The notes under the pieces are model-generated. The model was given only the letters and a program-made list of their open reading frames with translations. It was not told the origin of the DNA and ran no database searches. 64,000 nucleotides of DNA from Periconia sp. R9002 (lineage: Eukaryota; Ascomycota; Dothideomycetes; Pleosporales; Periconiaceae), in the NCBI GenBank assembly GCA_023627715.1, contig JAMAHW010000027.1:62001-126000 (forward strand), read 5' to 3'. Numbering within the stretch: position 1 is the first letter of the stretch; every line of letters starts with the position of its first letter. Below are positions 11,221 through 23,837 of this stretch, piece by piece. The position numbers and the translations under genes were made by a program.

Positions 11221-14048
11221 GTGCATATTATAGCACGGCGAGGCGAGCAAGGTTTAGCGAGGAACCAAAAAGACTTGAAGGATAGACAAATGAGGCACGT
11301 GAGGGGGTAAGAGAAAAACGAATGTCGTACAGCAAGGCTGGAATTAGGGTGGGTAGTTTGCACTATGGTTGATGTGCCCGTGTTTGTGCTTGAACTGTAT
11401 ATATGTACCGTGTTTGTGTGCCTAGGAACGAGATTGTGCATGTGTATGTGTATAAGTATGGTTTGATATATATGCATGCAAGCAGCGGTATCTGTACAAC
11501 AAGTCGGCATTAGAAGTAAGGCAAAAAGAAAAAAAGTAGAGTCAACAAAACGCTCCAACCCATCCATCCCAACGTCACCGTTCGCTCCAAACAAGCAAAC
11601 AAATAAACAATGCGAGAAAGAAAAAACAAAGCACGAACGACGCAGCAATAGGTTATCAACACAAGACTCCAGACCCAAAAAGAAAAAAAAGACAAAAGAA
11701 ACATGCTAAACACCGGCTCCCCACACATCATAGCATGATTCCTCTCACTCTCTTTCTCTCTTTCTTTCTTTTTTGCTTTCTTTCTCTGTGTACATGCCCG
11801 TCACCTTTTCCCCTTTCTAAACTGGCATCGAACTACTTACTCATACTCCCGTACCGCTCCACAAGCCAGCCCAGCCCAGCCCAGCTTCATTAACTATTGT
11901 ACTATACTGTACTATACTGTGTTGTGCTGTGCAAAGGTCAACTACCACTGATTCACCATCAGGAGTGCGAATGCTACTGTAAAATATGTGCGATATGCAA
12001 TCTGTGACAGGGAAGGCGAGCTCTGGTGTAGACATACATGCACGCACGATTACAGAGTCAACCAGAACCCTTCCTCCTGTACTGCAGGAAAGTAAAGGGG
12101 CGGTTGGGAAGGGGAAGGAAGATGCGTTCCTTGTGTTGAGTTGTGGGACGGGACAGTGACGGGGACGGTTTGGGGTGACTATCAGAGGCTTCAATGTTTT
12201 GGCGTCGAAAGTGACGGGGCAAACAAGCTGAAGATTTCCTCTGTTCACTACTTACTCTCTACTGTGTGGTACGCGCGGCAGTTGTTTCATATCTGGTAGT
12301 CTGAAAAGAAAAAGACGGGAAAGGAGACCTTGAACCGAGTATCCGGAATGCTGCGCTGCCGCAAAGACGCCAGCCTGAGGCAATTCTGCTCAAGTACACT
12401 GCACTACACTAGGTACACTGCGTATCGTGACTATCCAGCTACCTACATACCGCCCAATATCCTTCACGCGTATTGCATTCTACATGGACTCTGTACATAG
12501 ACTCTGTGCGACTGAATCACAAACCCCCACTTCCCACTACACCGTGTACACACACACACACACTCACTCACCGTTCACGGACAGCTACACCAGACACGCG
12601 TGCGTGACGCCGTGAAACCATGACAGGTACTCCCGCAGCTACGTTCGTGCAACCAGACCACTACCGCCCCGTTTCTATTTGCTTTTTGCCATCCCAACGG
12701 CCCCCCCTCCCATTCTCTCTATCCTTTGTGTCACACCGGCTGCGCGCCTGCACACAAGGACGCACAAGGCCTGCATATTCCGCGCTTCCCCGTTGCTTTT
12801 GCTTTCATGTATCATCAAACGTGTTGTTAATGTTGGTGTAGGTAAGGGTTGTTGGGCTGTGTGGTTAGTCCATGAACTTACGGTACATGTACGTACCCTG
12901 ATCCTGCGCACCCGGCCAGGGAATAAACTTGCTACTTGCTCGCTGTAGCGCCGCGAGCGCAGCGTGGACAGGAGAGGCGGTGTGAGGCGGTGTGGAGGTT
13001 CGTCTTTGCTGGCAAGCTTGATTTTCTGGTAGATCTTTAGGATGCGATGAGCTTCCCGTTGTTTCTGTTGTTGAGATGGCTACAATATAGTGGTTTTGCA
13101 AAAATCGTATCGAAAATCACCGGGTCTCGCTGGAGGGCTGTAGCAAACTAGTGTTGTGCGGTGTGGCCGGTGAAGAGACGTGTAAACGGCTACGCTGCTT
13201 TTTTTGGTGGCGTCGGGGCTAAGGTTACACTGCGGACGGTCAGGATCGAAAAGCCTTGGGCTTTCGCGGATGGCTGGGGGGCTTTTGCATTTGGCGACGA
13301 GTTGAATGGGTGAAAGGGATGGGGGGTGCTGGTCAGGTTGCTTGGGATGGAGATTGGAAATGCTCGTGTGAGGCACTGTCGAGTCAGAAGAAAAGGAGGT
13401 GTGATGCTTTTTCTGTCGTTGTTCCGGGAGGTGCATGGAAAATCTGGATGGAGGTATGACAGAGGCATGAACAGGATACCTTGTCGAATGCGTCCTAAAC
13501 TTCTAAAATTGATAACCGTACTTCATACACCGCTCATGCAGTAAACTCGGATCTACCGCCCCAAGCAAATCATAGATCGATGGGGGAGAAGTGGATAACC
13601 ATCTCAAACATGTTCGCCTCGACTTGATCAAAAGCTGCACTGTTCGCTTGCACTGTCAGGTGGATCATGGATAGCACCATGGGCTTTCGAACCGCTCGGT
13701 GTTTCTTCGCTCAGCGTAAGGCGGGCAGTTGTCTGCCCATTCTTGCATTTCCAGGATGCTTTTTTCTTTCCTTTTTCATTCCCCTTTCCCATCCATTGAT
13801 TAGGACCGAAATTACCCCCGACACCTTCCTCCGAATGAGGTTGATCTTCCACCAGGGCCGGGCATCATCCAAGTAATCGACTGCTCAGTGAGCGTGCGTG
13901 CGCTGGTTCTCGCACCGATGGAAGAAGAGCACGCCCCACATTCTCGACAAGGCAACAAGAATGAAGGCTTTTGGTTTTAGTTAGCGCTGAGAGGTCCACT
14001 CTCCAAACCATCAAGGTTTACCCGCGAGTCAGCCTCAAATGGGTGGAG

Positions 14049-14080
14049 GGATGGATGGATGGATGGATGGATGGATGGAT
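14049..14080. repeat. (GGAT)8 microsatellite
   Basis: Eight perfect tandem copies of GGAT in non-coding DNA; likely length-polymorphic between isolates. Confidence 0.92.
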
Positions 14081-17000
14081 GCAATGACGGAAGACGGTGC
14101 AGCGAGTGGCCGGGCTAGGCTGTTTTGGGACGGCTTGACCGGTTTGGCGAGGATTTCCCATTCTGGTTCGCTTCCCGGATCCTCGGTACCATGACGCCGC
14201 TGCTCTCTTTAGCATACCCGCGCCGCGTGTTGGGTAGTTAGCGAAAGTTCAAGCCTCGTGGAGAAACTTGCTCAGACGGCGACGTTCTATTTTCTGATGG
14301 ATTGAGTAAAAAAAAAAAAAAGCACAAACGCGAGGGTGGCTCTTGCCATTGTTTTGGATTGAGCACCGTCATGATAGTCACCACACCAGATGCAAGTCCA
14401 GGCGAGTCTTATCGAGGCGAGTCGTGGCAAGCAAGGAGCCATCAAGAAAGGGCTGAAGTGAATCATGGCATTGGGTTGTGCGGCCCTTGGATGGTCACCC
14501 TCATCATCATCATGGATGGATTTCATCATGGAAGCATGGGACCACCGACCAAACTTTTGCCAGATTTTTCACAAAGTACAAGTCGCGAACGCTTTGGCCG
14601 GCCGGCCGACCGGGCCCCCCTACCTCACGAGGGCATCGAACTGGTCGCCCGTTTCATGACATGGGCATAACCTTTCCGTCTTCACTCATGTCGACATAAA
14701 TGGCCCTTCACAATTAATGCGGAACCGTGTACCGCCCCACTTGTTGCGTCGAGGCGGGGAACGAGCGTTCGTCATGCCGACAGGCTACACGTCTGACACT
14801 TGACATGGCGGATCCACAACAGGAGAAGTGTACGAACGACAGATGGAGCCGGCACGCGCTGCTTTGCTTTGTTTTGCTATTGCTTTGCTTTACTCTGTTT
14901 TGCTTTTATCCTCTGCCGGCATCCTCACCATGGGAGGGTTAAAGGGGTTAAAAGGCGCACACGGCGGACCATATCGGACCAGATCAGCCAGCCAGCCTAG
15001 GCTAGGGCAGACGAGATGAGTAGGTGCATCCGACATGGTGCATAGCTTCTTTACCAAGGCGCCTTCGTATTTGAAGGGGGTGAGGTAGAGAGAGGTGGTG
15101 GCAGCGATTCAGATTGGCGAGTCGGTCGAGTGCGAGGCAGAGTTGACGCTACTGTTCCAGGAGCTTCTCGAAGGACTCGCCAAATGGTTTCGCGTTTGGA
15201 CCGGCAAGGCATGCAAGTGATGTGTGTGGGAGTGTGGTTGGAAATTGGTCATGAACATGTTCGCAGGTGAGGCGGCCGGGGGGGAAAGGAGGGGCTAGAG
15301 AGGCAGCGAGGGGACAAAAAGAGGATGGACAACAGGCGCGGCGGTCGCATCAATGCTAAGGCACTTAGGCTAGGGAAGGGGCCAGTGTACGGTTTATGCC
15401 ATGACGGGCTACGCCACCAAGGATGAAATTATCCACGGCAGCATGGGAGAAGCATGGCTGGCACATGGCATGGCTTTGAGTTTGGTTCATGGAACGCGCG
15501 GGTTCCATTCCACGGCGGCTTCTAGGGCTGGAGCTTGTGCAGACTTACAAATTATGTATGTATGTAGTTCAATGTTATGTACAAGTCGGAGCAGCGGAGA
15601 AAGAAAGCTGTTGATGCTTTTTGGACGTCTCAGCTTGGCTTCATGCCGAGGTTCCCCCTTTCTCCACGTTCCAAACACGACATCGGAGGGGGGGCAAGCA
15701 ACTATAGGCTACTTGTACAATACAGTAGGATGTTGCTGGTACATGTACAGTACATAATTATAGCATGATGAATGTGGTGCAGGGGACCCCCCGGCAAGCG
15801 AGACGAGGTTCCAAAGAGATTACCACGGAACCGTCATCGCTCAACGGTCGTTCCTCTCCGGGTCCCGTGGGCCAGCAAAAAGGAATCAAAAACCATGGAC
15901 AAAAAGGAAAAATGAGAAACACCCACTAGTTTAGTCGTCGATAGCCCGAGGAAAAGAAAGGCATGGAAGAGAGAAAAAAAAAAGGGGGTCATGAGCAGCG
16001 GGAACGAGCTCCACTGACATCATGTTCAATTTCCCTTCACCCACCCTCCTTCCCGTCCGCCTCCCATTGTCGATTCCAGGGCTGCACAGGGCTGCCGGGA
16101 TGAAGGGGAAAGGAGAAGGCATCGTGGGCTCCAAACCATTGCGTTGTTCGTTGCGCTGGGGAGCGAGCACGGCCAAGTCAAATCATGTACCCTGTCGAGC
16201 CATGCATTCGTCTTTCGCCTCGCTAAATTCTCCTTCGTGGAACCGCTGCTCCCTTCTCTTCCTTGTCGTCTAGGTAGTCCAGCAAAGCACAGCACATCAC
16301 AGCACAGTCAGCACGCGCCCACCCCCTCGTGAGTGAGGCGTCTGCTATACGACATCTTTTGCCATGCCCATCTCTCCCACTTCCCATTCCATGTGCTAGG
16401 CAGAACACAACGGAACATGCTTCCTGCCCTCGCCCACTTGACAGCTCAACCCGCAGCACATGGTGGCTGGCCCGTCGATGCCACGTACACTGCTCAGTGA
16501 CCGATACTTGAACGCACCCGTCCCCAATACGTCATTGGCAACCTGCGTCATTCATTCACCGCCATCAACCTCTACCGAACGGCAAGGAATGCCTTGTATG
16601 TCTAATTCCCGCTTGGCGTCGCCAACTATTCATGCATCGCCCCAAAAAGCCAACAGCCAGGGTGAACGCGAGAGAAAAAAATTTTCCCTTTGCACTGTTG
16701 GCAATCCATTCTTTCCTTCTTTGGGCACCACAATGAATGACTCCTACACACGGCCAAACTGGGAAACAATGGTAGGTAGTAGTATGCTTGTGTATTGGAG
16801 ACGATGCCAACAGTGACCTCGTATAAACTTTTTTCTTCTCTGTCCTCACACCCTTCCTCGCCTGCCCAGCTATGTAGATACGCAGAAAATAAATAGGTAG
16901 ACTAAAACAATGTCTCCAGAAAGCGATCTCCCCCCCAAAAAAAGACCAAACGTCTATAGACAGTCATGAGAAAGAAGGGGAATCCAGAAAAGGGAAAGAT

Positions 17001-17643
17001 AAAAATGCACAATCGTGAGCGCTACCCGCCAGTATGGTATATCTAATGCAATGAGGGAAAAGGAGAGATCCCAAACAATTCCAGACTGCCCTTCGCTATG
17101 ATGATGCTGTGCGAAGATGCAAGTGATGATTATGACAATGGAAAATAGAGCGAGAAAGGAAAAAAAATCAAAAAAAAAGGAGATGAGACAAAACACCGTG
17201 CCGCCCCAGCGCTAAATGCCACAACCATGGACCCGCTCCGAATGACCAGAATGCTGATGTTGACAATGCGAAGCCATGACCCGTATTCTTTCTTCCGTGC
17301 CCCCTGGATATGCAAACCGAACCAAACCAACCCAACCGACCCAACCCAACCCAATCCAGCCTCTATACACCCGTTAATCCACCTCTTAATTTGCTCTGTA
17401 CGACGTCCTCTTCACTTCGGGATCATGTCCATGCTCTTTCCACTCGGTAACCCGCCCGAAGTTAGAGTTTGATGTTCAATCTCCTCAACTCTTTCAAGTC
17501 TGTGTTGCATCCTCGTGTACCATGTCTAGGCACAGGCATATGACCCATGCTATGACTTCCCAGGCAGCCCAAACAATACCTACTGTTTGGGTATTCTGCT
17601 AACGCCTCCCCATCAAGAGACAATCCGTTCGCCCATGGTATTG

Positions 17644-19167
17644 TCATGACTCTTCGGGCTCCCCTCTTTTCAAGCTCTTGACGCTGCCCGTTGCGCTGCG
17701 CTGCGATGAACGATCGGGACTTCTCCCACCCAGACTTCTCGTCTCGGCATCTGCCCTTAAGCCACCTTCCTCCTCCCGCTTCCTCTTCCCAGAAAGCTCA
17801 CCCGACGCCTCGTTTTCCTCTTCTCTTTTCAAGGGCAGATACGAGCTGGGCGCGGGGGCTGTCCGTGCGCCGCTGATCAAATCCGCTTCCGACCGAGGGT
17901 TGATTTGTGGTAGCGTGGGACCAAGTTGCGGCGGTACGCTCGCACGAGACCTTGCGTCTGCCCGCCTACGGCTGAAGGAACTATTTCTCCTTCGATGTCC
18001 CGGTCCGCTCTCGGTTCGTTGATGGAAGGTTTGGTGTTGAATAGGACCCGATGGCGGCGGCGGAGGTGGTGGAGGCGCTGGTGGCTGATGGTGCTGCTGT
18101 GGGTGAGGCGGAAGAGCCTGGTGGGAGACCAATTGGGGAGGAGGGGGGGCATTCGTGGGTGTAAAGCCATGTGGTGCTGGGATAATGGGTCCTGGTGCTG
18201 GGGCGGGTACAACAAGCGACGTTGGCGGTGAGCTAAGGCTTGTAGCGGAAGGGTGAAGTTGGAACACCGGAGCGTTTGCGCGGGCGCTCATTTCTTGCTC
18301 GCCCAACTGCCAGTGCATCGATTCGGCTGAGCGCCACGGGATGCCCATTTCTGTGGCCACCTTCTGCCACATTTGGTCCTTGAATCTGTTTGTGCTCTCG
18401 TTAGCTTCCATGCATGCACCATTGTCTCGTAGAGTATCATTGTGTAACCATGCCTTGTGTTGCCAGCAATATGCACGATACATCAAAGACGCATGTTTTA
18501 CGTACCGAGCATACAGTCTCGCCAGCTTGTTCTTCTTCTCCTCGTCCCAAACGGCTCGTTTCTCTAGGTAGTTTTGGTAGCGCAAGCGACATGAAATGGA
18601 ACTCCTTCCGGGTAGACGTTTCGCGATATCGTCCCATTTCATGCCCTGACCTCGTAATTCGATAGTGAGGTTGTCCTCTTCGGGCGTCCATTTAGATTGC
18701 TTTTTGGCCGGGCTTTCGTCTTGGAGTGGCGTTTGCGACGCGGCTCTCTTGATCATCTGGTGAGGTGGCGATCCATTGGAGCCTGGAGGTCCTTGCGGAG
18801 CGGCTGGTGCCATGGACTGTCCCGAGTAAAGAGGTCGGAATTGTGGTGGTGGGCCTGGATCGGGATGTCGATGTAGTTCGGATATGGCAGGAAGGACCGG
18901 TCCACCCTGCATAGAAACCCCAGATGTAGGCGCTGATGTCGAATACGCTGGGGGCGCTCCATACTGCGGTGAAGATGTCACATAGGCAGGCAATGGGGCA
19001 ATATGAGGAGAACATGTGCCTGCGTACCCCGAAGGGTGAGGGTATGCATGTGGCCCAGCCGTGTATCCTCTTGTCACTGAAGTGGAATTCGATGTTGTCG
19101 AGGTTGAACTCTTCTTGCTCGCCGGGGACTCGGAGCCCCGAGGCTCGAGGAGGAGATTGATATCCAC
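17644..19167 (-). CDS. Myb/SANT-domain DNA-binding protein (start unresolved)
   Basis: Proposed exons 19167-18506 and 18385-17644 with a 120-nt intron (GTACGT donor, CAG acceptor) give about 467 residues. Two Myb-like modules follow a Pro/Ser/Tyr-rich N-terminus. The first, at about 159-205, reads KWTPEEDNLTIELRGQGMKW and then DDIAKRLPGRS and CRLRYQNYLEKR. The second is rebuilt by splicing (KLARLYARFKDQMWQKVATE, then GIPWRSAESMHWQLGE). The C-terminus is Pro-rich, then has an Arg/Ser/Glu-rich tail. The family is a nuclear transcription regulator of filamentous ascomycetes with targets unknown here. The intron is a multiple of three without stops, so a retained form would add 40 residues inside the second module. 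The frame has no ATG before 18912: the family-like opening DINLLLEPRG is preceded by GTG at 19167, with an in-frame stop shortly upstream. The 5' end is therefore uncertain. Confidence 0.8.
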   Translation of the reverse strand: MDINLLLEPRGSESPASKKSSTSTTSNSTSVTRGYTAGPHAYPHPSGYAGTCSPHIAPLPAYVTSSPQYGAPPAYSTSAPTSGVSMQGGPVLPAISELHRHPDPGPPPQFRPLYSGQSMAPAAPQGPPGSNGSPPHQMIKRAASQTPLQDESPAKKQSKWTPEEDNLTIELRGQGMKWDDIAKRLPGRSSISCRLRYQNYLEKRAVWDEEKKNKLARLYARYVKHASLMYRAYCWQHKAWLHNDTLRDNGACMEANESTNRFKDQMWQKVATEMGIPWRSAESMHWQLGEQEMSARANAPVFQLHPSATSLSSPPTSLVVPAPAPGPIIPAPHGFTPTNAPPPPQLVSHQALPPHPQQHHQPPAPPPPPPPPSGPIQHQTFHQRTESGPGHRRRNSSFSRRRADARSRASVPPQLGPTLPQINPRSEADLISGARTAPAPSSYLPLKREEENEASGELSGKRKREEEGGLRADAETRSLGGRSPDRSSQRSATGSVKSLKRGEPEES

Positions 19168-22100
19168 GATAGGCGAGGTGGACTAGCTTCAAGCCAGCCC
19201 ATATGTTGACAAGAGGGTTCGTGAGTTCTCCTACCTACTACGAACGGGTGACGGGCGTGTTTGGGCGGGAGGAAGTCGCGACGGCTTGCAGTTAGTTGCT
19301 AAGGACGGATGAATAGATGATCCGCCGAGGATGATGACAAGAATCGGGTAGGTACCCTGGCGAAACCGGATCAATATGTATATCTGCCGGTCCGTAGAAG
19401 GTTTTTCTGATGGCAACCCTGGATAATTTGGAAGGGGGGTTGCAACGAGCAGAAGCAGAGGGGTGAGGGTGTGTGGGAGAATGGGCGTAGGGCTGATGAC
19501 GAACAGACAGGCAGCTTGAGAGGGCAGAAACAAATGCTGCTTCGAGTGGGATGAGTGACAAGCAAGTTTCGAGATGCAGACGGGGGGGAATGTTTTATGA
19601 AGAGGAAGAAGAGTGGAGGTTGTGTCAAGGGACGGAGCGGGTGATGAGGTTGGGATAGTGTGGGCTTTGTGCCAATGTGTTTGAAGAGCCAGTTGCTGCG
19701 TACAGCAGACGATTGCAGACGTGACTGGTTGACGATGGGGAAGCTATTTAGGAGATGGAACAGGTAATTGGCGCAGGGGCGTGAAACATGGTCGCCAATG
19801 GATCCTCTAACGACAGGGCAGGCGGGCAGAGCCACTAGTTGAGGGCAGGAGGGTAAAAGAGGAAAGGAAACGTCGTGTTGGGTAGAGTCTGGGTGAAGGT
19901 GGAGGCGAGCGGAATATCGAAACTAGTACATGTGGTGCAGTAAAAAAAATACAGTACAGCAGTAGGGCAGGGCAGGGTAGGGTAGGTGCGGTAGGTAGGG
20001 GCGTTAGAGAAGGGGTGTGGGTGGGTGGGTGGAGGGTGAGTAGCGTGTATAGTAGTGCAGTGTAGTGTCAGTGTCCGTGTGTGTGTCTATGTATACTGTA
20101 CACGGCCTAGCTACATACTAATATAATACTACAGTGCTCCTTGTATGCTGTCCGTTGTGTGCGTGTGCGACTACTCTGTCATGTCTCTTGTCATGCACGC
20201 ACCAGCGATGGATTGCAGGGCGGTGCCGCCTCGTTGTCTGTCCGCAGTAAGGATAGGGATCCGGGGCTGCGGATTAGGGAGCAGCCATCGCGTCTGTCAC
20301 AGACTGCAGTACTGACTTGTTGACCTTTGACACTGACTACTCCCTCGACCTTGACCTGGACCTGGACCTGGATCATGATGCTGCCTCGTCTTGTCTGTGT
20401 GTGTTGGCGGCGCCACCGCCCGGCTGCTGCTGCATCCTGGCATTGACAGTGCCATGGCCCACGGACCCTGGCTAGCCATTGTGCTGTGCTAGCCAGCTAC
20501 CTAGGTAGGTAGATGCCAAACTAATACTGCTAATGCCATGATCCAACTGCCCTGCCGCCGTCTCCAACTTGCCGTATCTGAGTTACTCATGGATTTATTT
20601 ATCCCATCCACCGCCCGACGACAGATGGACCATCGGGGAGCCAGCGAGCGAGCGGCCATCTGCCGGCGGCCACTTCACCCACGCGCTCCACTGCACTTCG
20701 CTGCACTAGCCGTCATTAGCTGCCCACGTCCTGCTAAAAAAGAAAAGAAGCCAAAATGGTTCCGAACATGCACATGGAACTAACCGGGAACAGCAGAAGG
20801 GGGTGTGGTGAAGGATGATGAAAATGAAAAGGAAAAGCATCGAGACGGCCTGTTGGCGATGACGTGTCCTTCGCTTTGCACACACATAGCATAGCAGCAT
20901 TATCAACATCTTCGCGCAGAGTGACCATGGGACTTGGCTGCTCTCTTTCTTTCCTCATGTCGGCCATATCTCCTTCACTCGTCCTCGCTTGTTGCTTCAC
21001 ATCCACCGTGACCTCCTCGTACTTGTAGGCCATGTACTCATTCGCCAGGCTCGACTTGCTCTGCTTGCTCTGCTTGCTCTGCTTGCTCTGCTTGCTCTGC
21101 TGGCCGTCAGGCCTCAACGCGTTGCAAAACGGGGCTGCAGCGATCCTAGGCCATAGTTCGCGCCCGCATGAGTAGAGAGGGTGCTGTCAACAGGTCATGA
21201 TCAACCAACCCCTGGAATATCATCACACATCACGTCGTCCATGGCAGTCGGGGCGGGTGGCACGACGATGCAGCGAATCGGGGGGCGGTGAACCCCTTCA
21301 GGGATCATGTCCTCGCTGGCCAGGGCCGGGTGGATTATTGCAGAAGCGCGATGACCTGGCGGCGCGCGGCGAACAAGATCTGCAATCCTTCGCCCTGCCC
21401 TACGGCTATCTGACGCCAAATGAGTCGCTACCGGATGTAGCCTCACGAACGCTGACTTCATTATGGCGGTGCATTGGTGATGTGTTCACGCCCAAAAGCT
21501 TGTCCCTCTGCCTGCGATTCCGGCCTTTTCACTTGCATACCTCTCCCGTCCGCCGTGCGGCTGTCTTGTTGCGAGTTGCACGCCAACATCTGGCGGCTTG
21601 TGTACACCGGAAAGGTGAAGAAGCGGTGAATTGCTGCGGTGAACTGCCGAGTGTTGCCCGTGACGTCTAGTTCCGCCTCGTCTGGTCAGTCATTGGCGGT
21701 GGAGAGGATACCATGACTCCCAGCAGAGGCTATTTGTACTTGACATAGGGGGCATGCATCCGAATCAGGCCATTAGGTATTAGCTTCGGCCTCACCCGTC
21801 GACTGTCGACTGACAAAACAGACAGGCAGTCCGTCATCTCCCACGTCCCAAAGCACGTCCCACGTGAGCAAGCAGGTTCTTGAGCCCATCGGACTTCCGG
21901 AGGTGCTTGGTGTTGGCACTTTATGTCTGCCGTTCTCGGATGGATTTGTGCCGTATGTGTGTACTATACCGTACCATACAGCAAGTACCTACACACGATG
22001 CATCACACCCGGCCGAACCAGCCGCAGTTCCTTGGACTAGCAACCGTACCAGTCGGCAGCACCCGCCACCGTAGTGAGCCAGAGACGATGTTCGGTTGCA

Positions 22101-23837
22101 TGACCAACGCAGCCTGGATCAAGTAGCGTAGCGCGAGAATGATGCGCATAAGGCGGTGAAAAGCTGCCTGATTCACGCCCAAACCCATACGTTAGAACTC
22201 TTGGGCTACTTGTCTGTCTATGTTTGAGAGCGGTTTGGAAGAGCGGCCGGCTGTCGGTACTAAAACGCCCGAACTGCATTAGTTGGATGTGGGGGGAGAG
22301 GCGCTGTTCTCGCATGTGTTTATTATTATGGCAGCATGCCATAATAAACGAAGTCGCTCGCTCCCTTCATCACTGTGAATGTATAATAGACGGCGCTTCA
22401 TCTGCGTCCGGCTGCGAACATGAATCTTCCAAAGCCCTGGTCACGGGCTTGGAGGATCCGATAAATCCAATTCCTGAGCCACACTTCGCAAACCATCTGC
22501 TGTGCATTTGCTGTCGCGTATCCTCTGTGCCGTGCAGCGTCGTAGCCCTCGACGCCACCCCAACGTCTGGCTGGCTGGCTAAGCAGGCGCAGAGCGACGT
22601 GGGTGTTTTGAGCAATATCTGGATACTGCGAAGGAATGCACCCCCGGCCGCTCCTTATTTATAGCCCAGAGGTGCATTGAATAAGCGGTGAAGACTGTCT
22701 TTTGGCAATCGTGTGTTGGTAATGAATACTTGACGTGCGCGCGTGTGTAACGTGTGATGTATGCTCGTACAGAACTGTACAGTCTAGTCTACACACGTAG
22801 TTTACGGAGACTCGGACACAATCAATGCCATGATCAGTACTAGGTAAGTACTGTGTGCAGACGACTCATCACCGTGGCCAAGAAAGAGCAAATATCCAAC
22901 AAATGGTCCCTGGATGATCTGTGCCGACGAGAGAGCCCAAAAGCAAATCCAAGGGGGGCTTGGCTGACGGAGAGAAAGCGGTTCAGAATATTGGACATGA
23001 AATGCCTATGTACTCAGTCAATGCACCTCTCGTGCTCGCCGCGCTGGGGCTGGCTCGGAGAAAAGCAATTCGCATATTTATCAGCGCGGCGAGCGGGCGG
23101 GGTACTGACATGGCATGCAACATGCAACGCAGACTGACGAGACAAAGGCTGGTCACCATCCAGCAGTACAGTAACAGGACGGTATTTGGTCGTGTCGACT
23201 GTTTGTGAAACCTGCCCAGTCAAGACGTTTTCCGCATGGCATCGTGGATCATGACCAGCCGCCCCATGTTGATTCCCATCCAATGTAGTCGTCAGCCTCA
23301 CCAACTCCCATCAGACGCGTGGGGTCAAGTCAGACGTGCAGGTTGGTGCGCTGTCCTGAGACATATGTAGGTAGATGAACGTAGTCGGGTGGGTAGGTGG
23401 GTGGCTATTAGCCGTAATGGATGCATGCCTACATGTACCTGGTAGTGCACAGTGCCTATCTGTACATGGCCGTTCGGTCACGTGAGACCGTGTTGACCCC
23501 AATCAGGGCTAGCGTGGAAGATACTCCAGAAGCCGCTGCTACTGTACAGGTGTGGTCATCACCAATCGGAAAATAATCCAAGAAAATTTCCCAAGGCAAC
23601 AACAGAAAGGTTTCAACGCCGACTTATCAAACTCGGCCGCGTGTATACGTATCGACGAGCCTGGATCCGTCCAATCCACAAATCATTCGCCCGCCCCAAG
23701 GAAGAGGTGCAACAACCCAACGGCTGCTCAATTTGCTTTCGAGACCCCGCCACCACTGATCCCGCGCATCGAAACCATCCACTTATCAGCCATTACCGGT
23801 CCCGTCTCCAACCCCAACAACAGTGCCCAGCCCTCCC
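19168..23837. other. 4.7-kb non-coding region between divergent Myb and cofactor B genes
   Basis: Must contain the 5' leader and promoter of the Myb gene (left end) and of cofactor B (right end). The longest frames (157 codons at 21197-21670, 146 codons at 22224-22664) are Arg/Cys/Pro-rich without family character or consistent splice sites. Content includes a G-rich run near 19960-20035, a 9-bp tandem array at 21055-21099, ACCTAGGT at 20499 and many TGTAC-type short palindromes. An unusually long upstream region of this kind is common for fungal regulatory genes, so an extended promoter or a long 5' UTR is plausible. Confidence 0.5.
21055..21099. repeat. 9-bp tandem repeat, five copies
   Basis: Five perfect copies of CTTGCTCTG. 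Because the unit is a multiple of three, it reads as repeated Gln-Ser-Lys on the minus strand, but the surrounding frame has no other coding signs. Confidence 0.9.

Larger units (their letters stand above)
10307..17643. other. 7.3-kb gene-free, simple-repeat-rich region
   Basis: Lies between the 3' ends of convergent genes (mif2 and the Myb gene). Frames here are short, low-complexity and inconsistent (for example runs of Ser/His/Thr over CA- and GT-rich DNA), and no spliced gene could be assembled. Visible content: poly-T near 10459, an ATGT array at 11199-11220, polypyrimidine DNA at 11743-11790, short CA runs near 12553, a GGAT array at 14049-14080, poly-A at 14308-14320, and many GTAC/TGTAC-type short palindromes. 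The ends must include both 3' UTRs. A long non-coding RNA cannot be excluded. Confidence 0.55.

Noticed and set aside
11175..11678. 167-codon minus-strand frame in the gene desert.
   Set aside because: Composition is that of translated CA/GT- and T-rich repeats, with no domain, weak start context and no splice support.
21197..21670. 157-codon plus-strand frame.
   Set aside because: Rich in Arg, Cys and Pro with no pattern of helices or strands; overlaps other equally long frames, as expected in GC-rich non-coding DNA.
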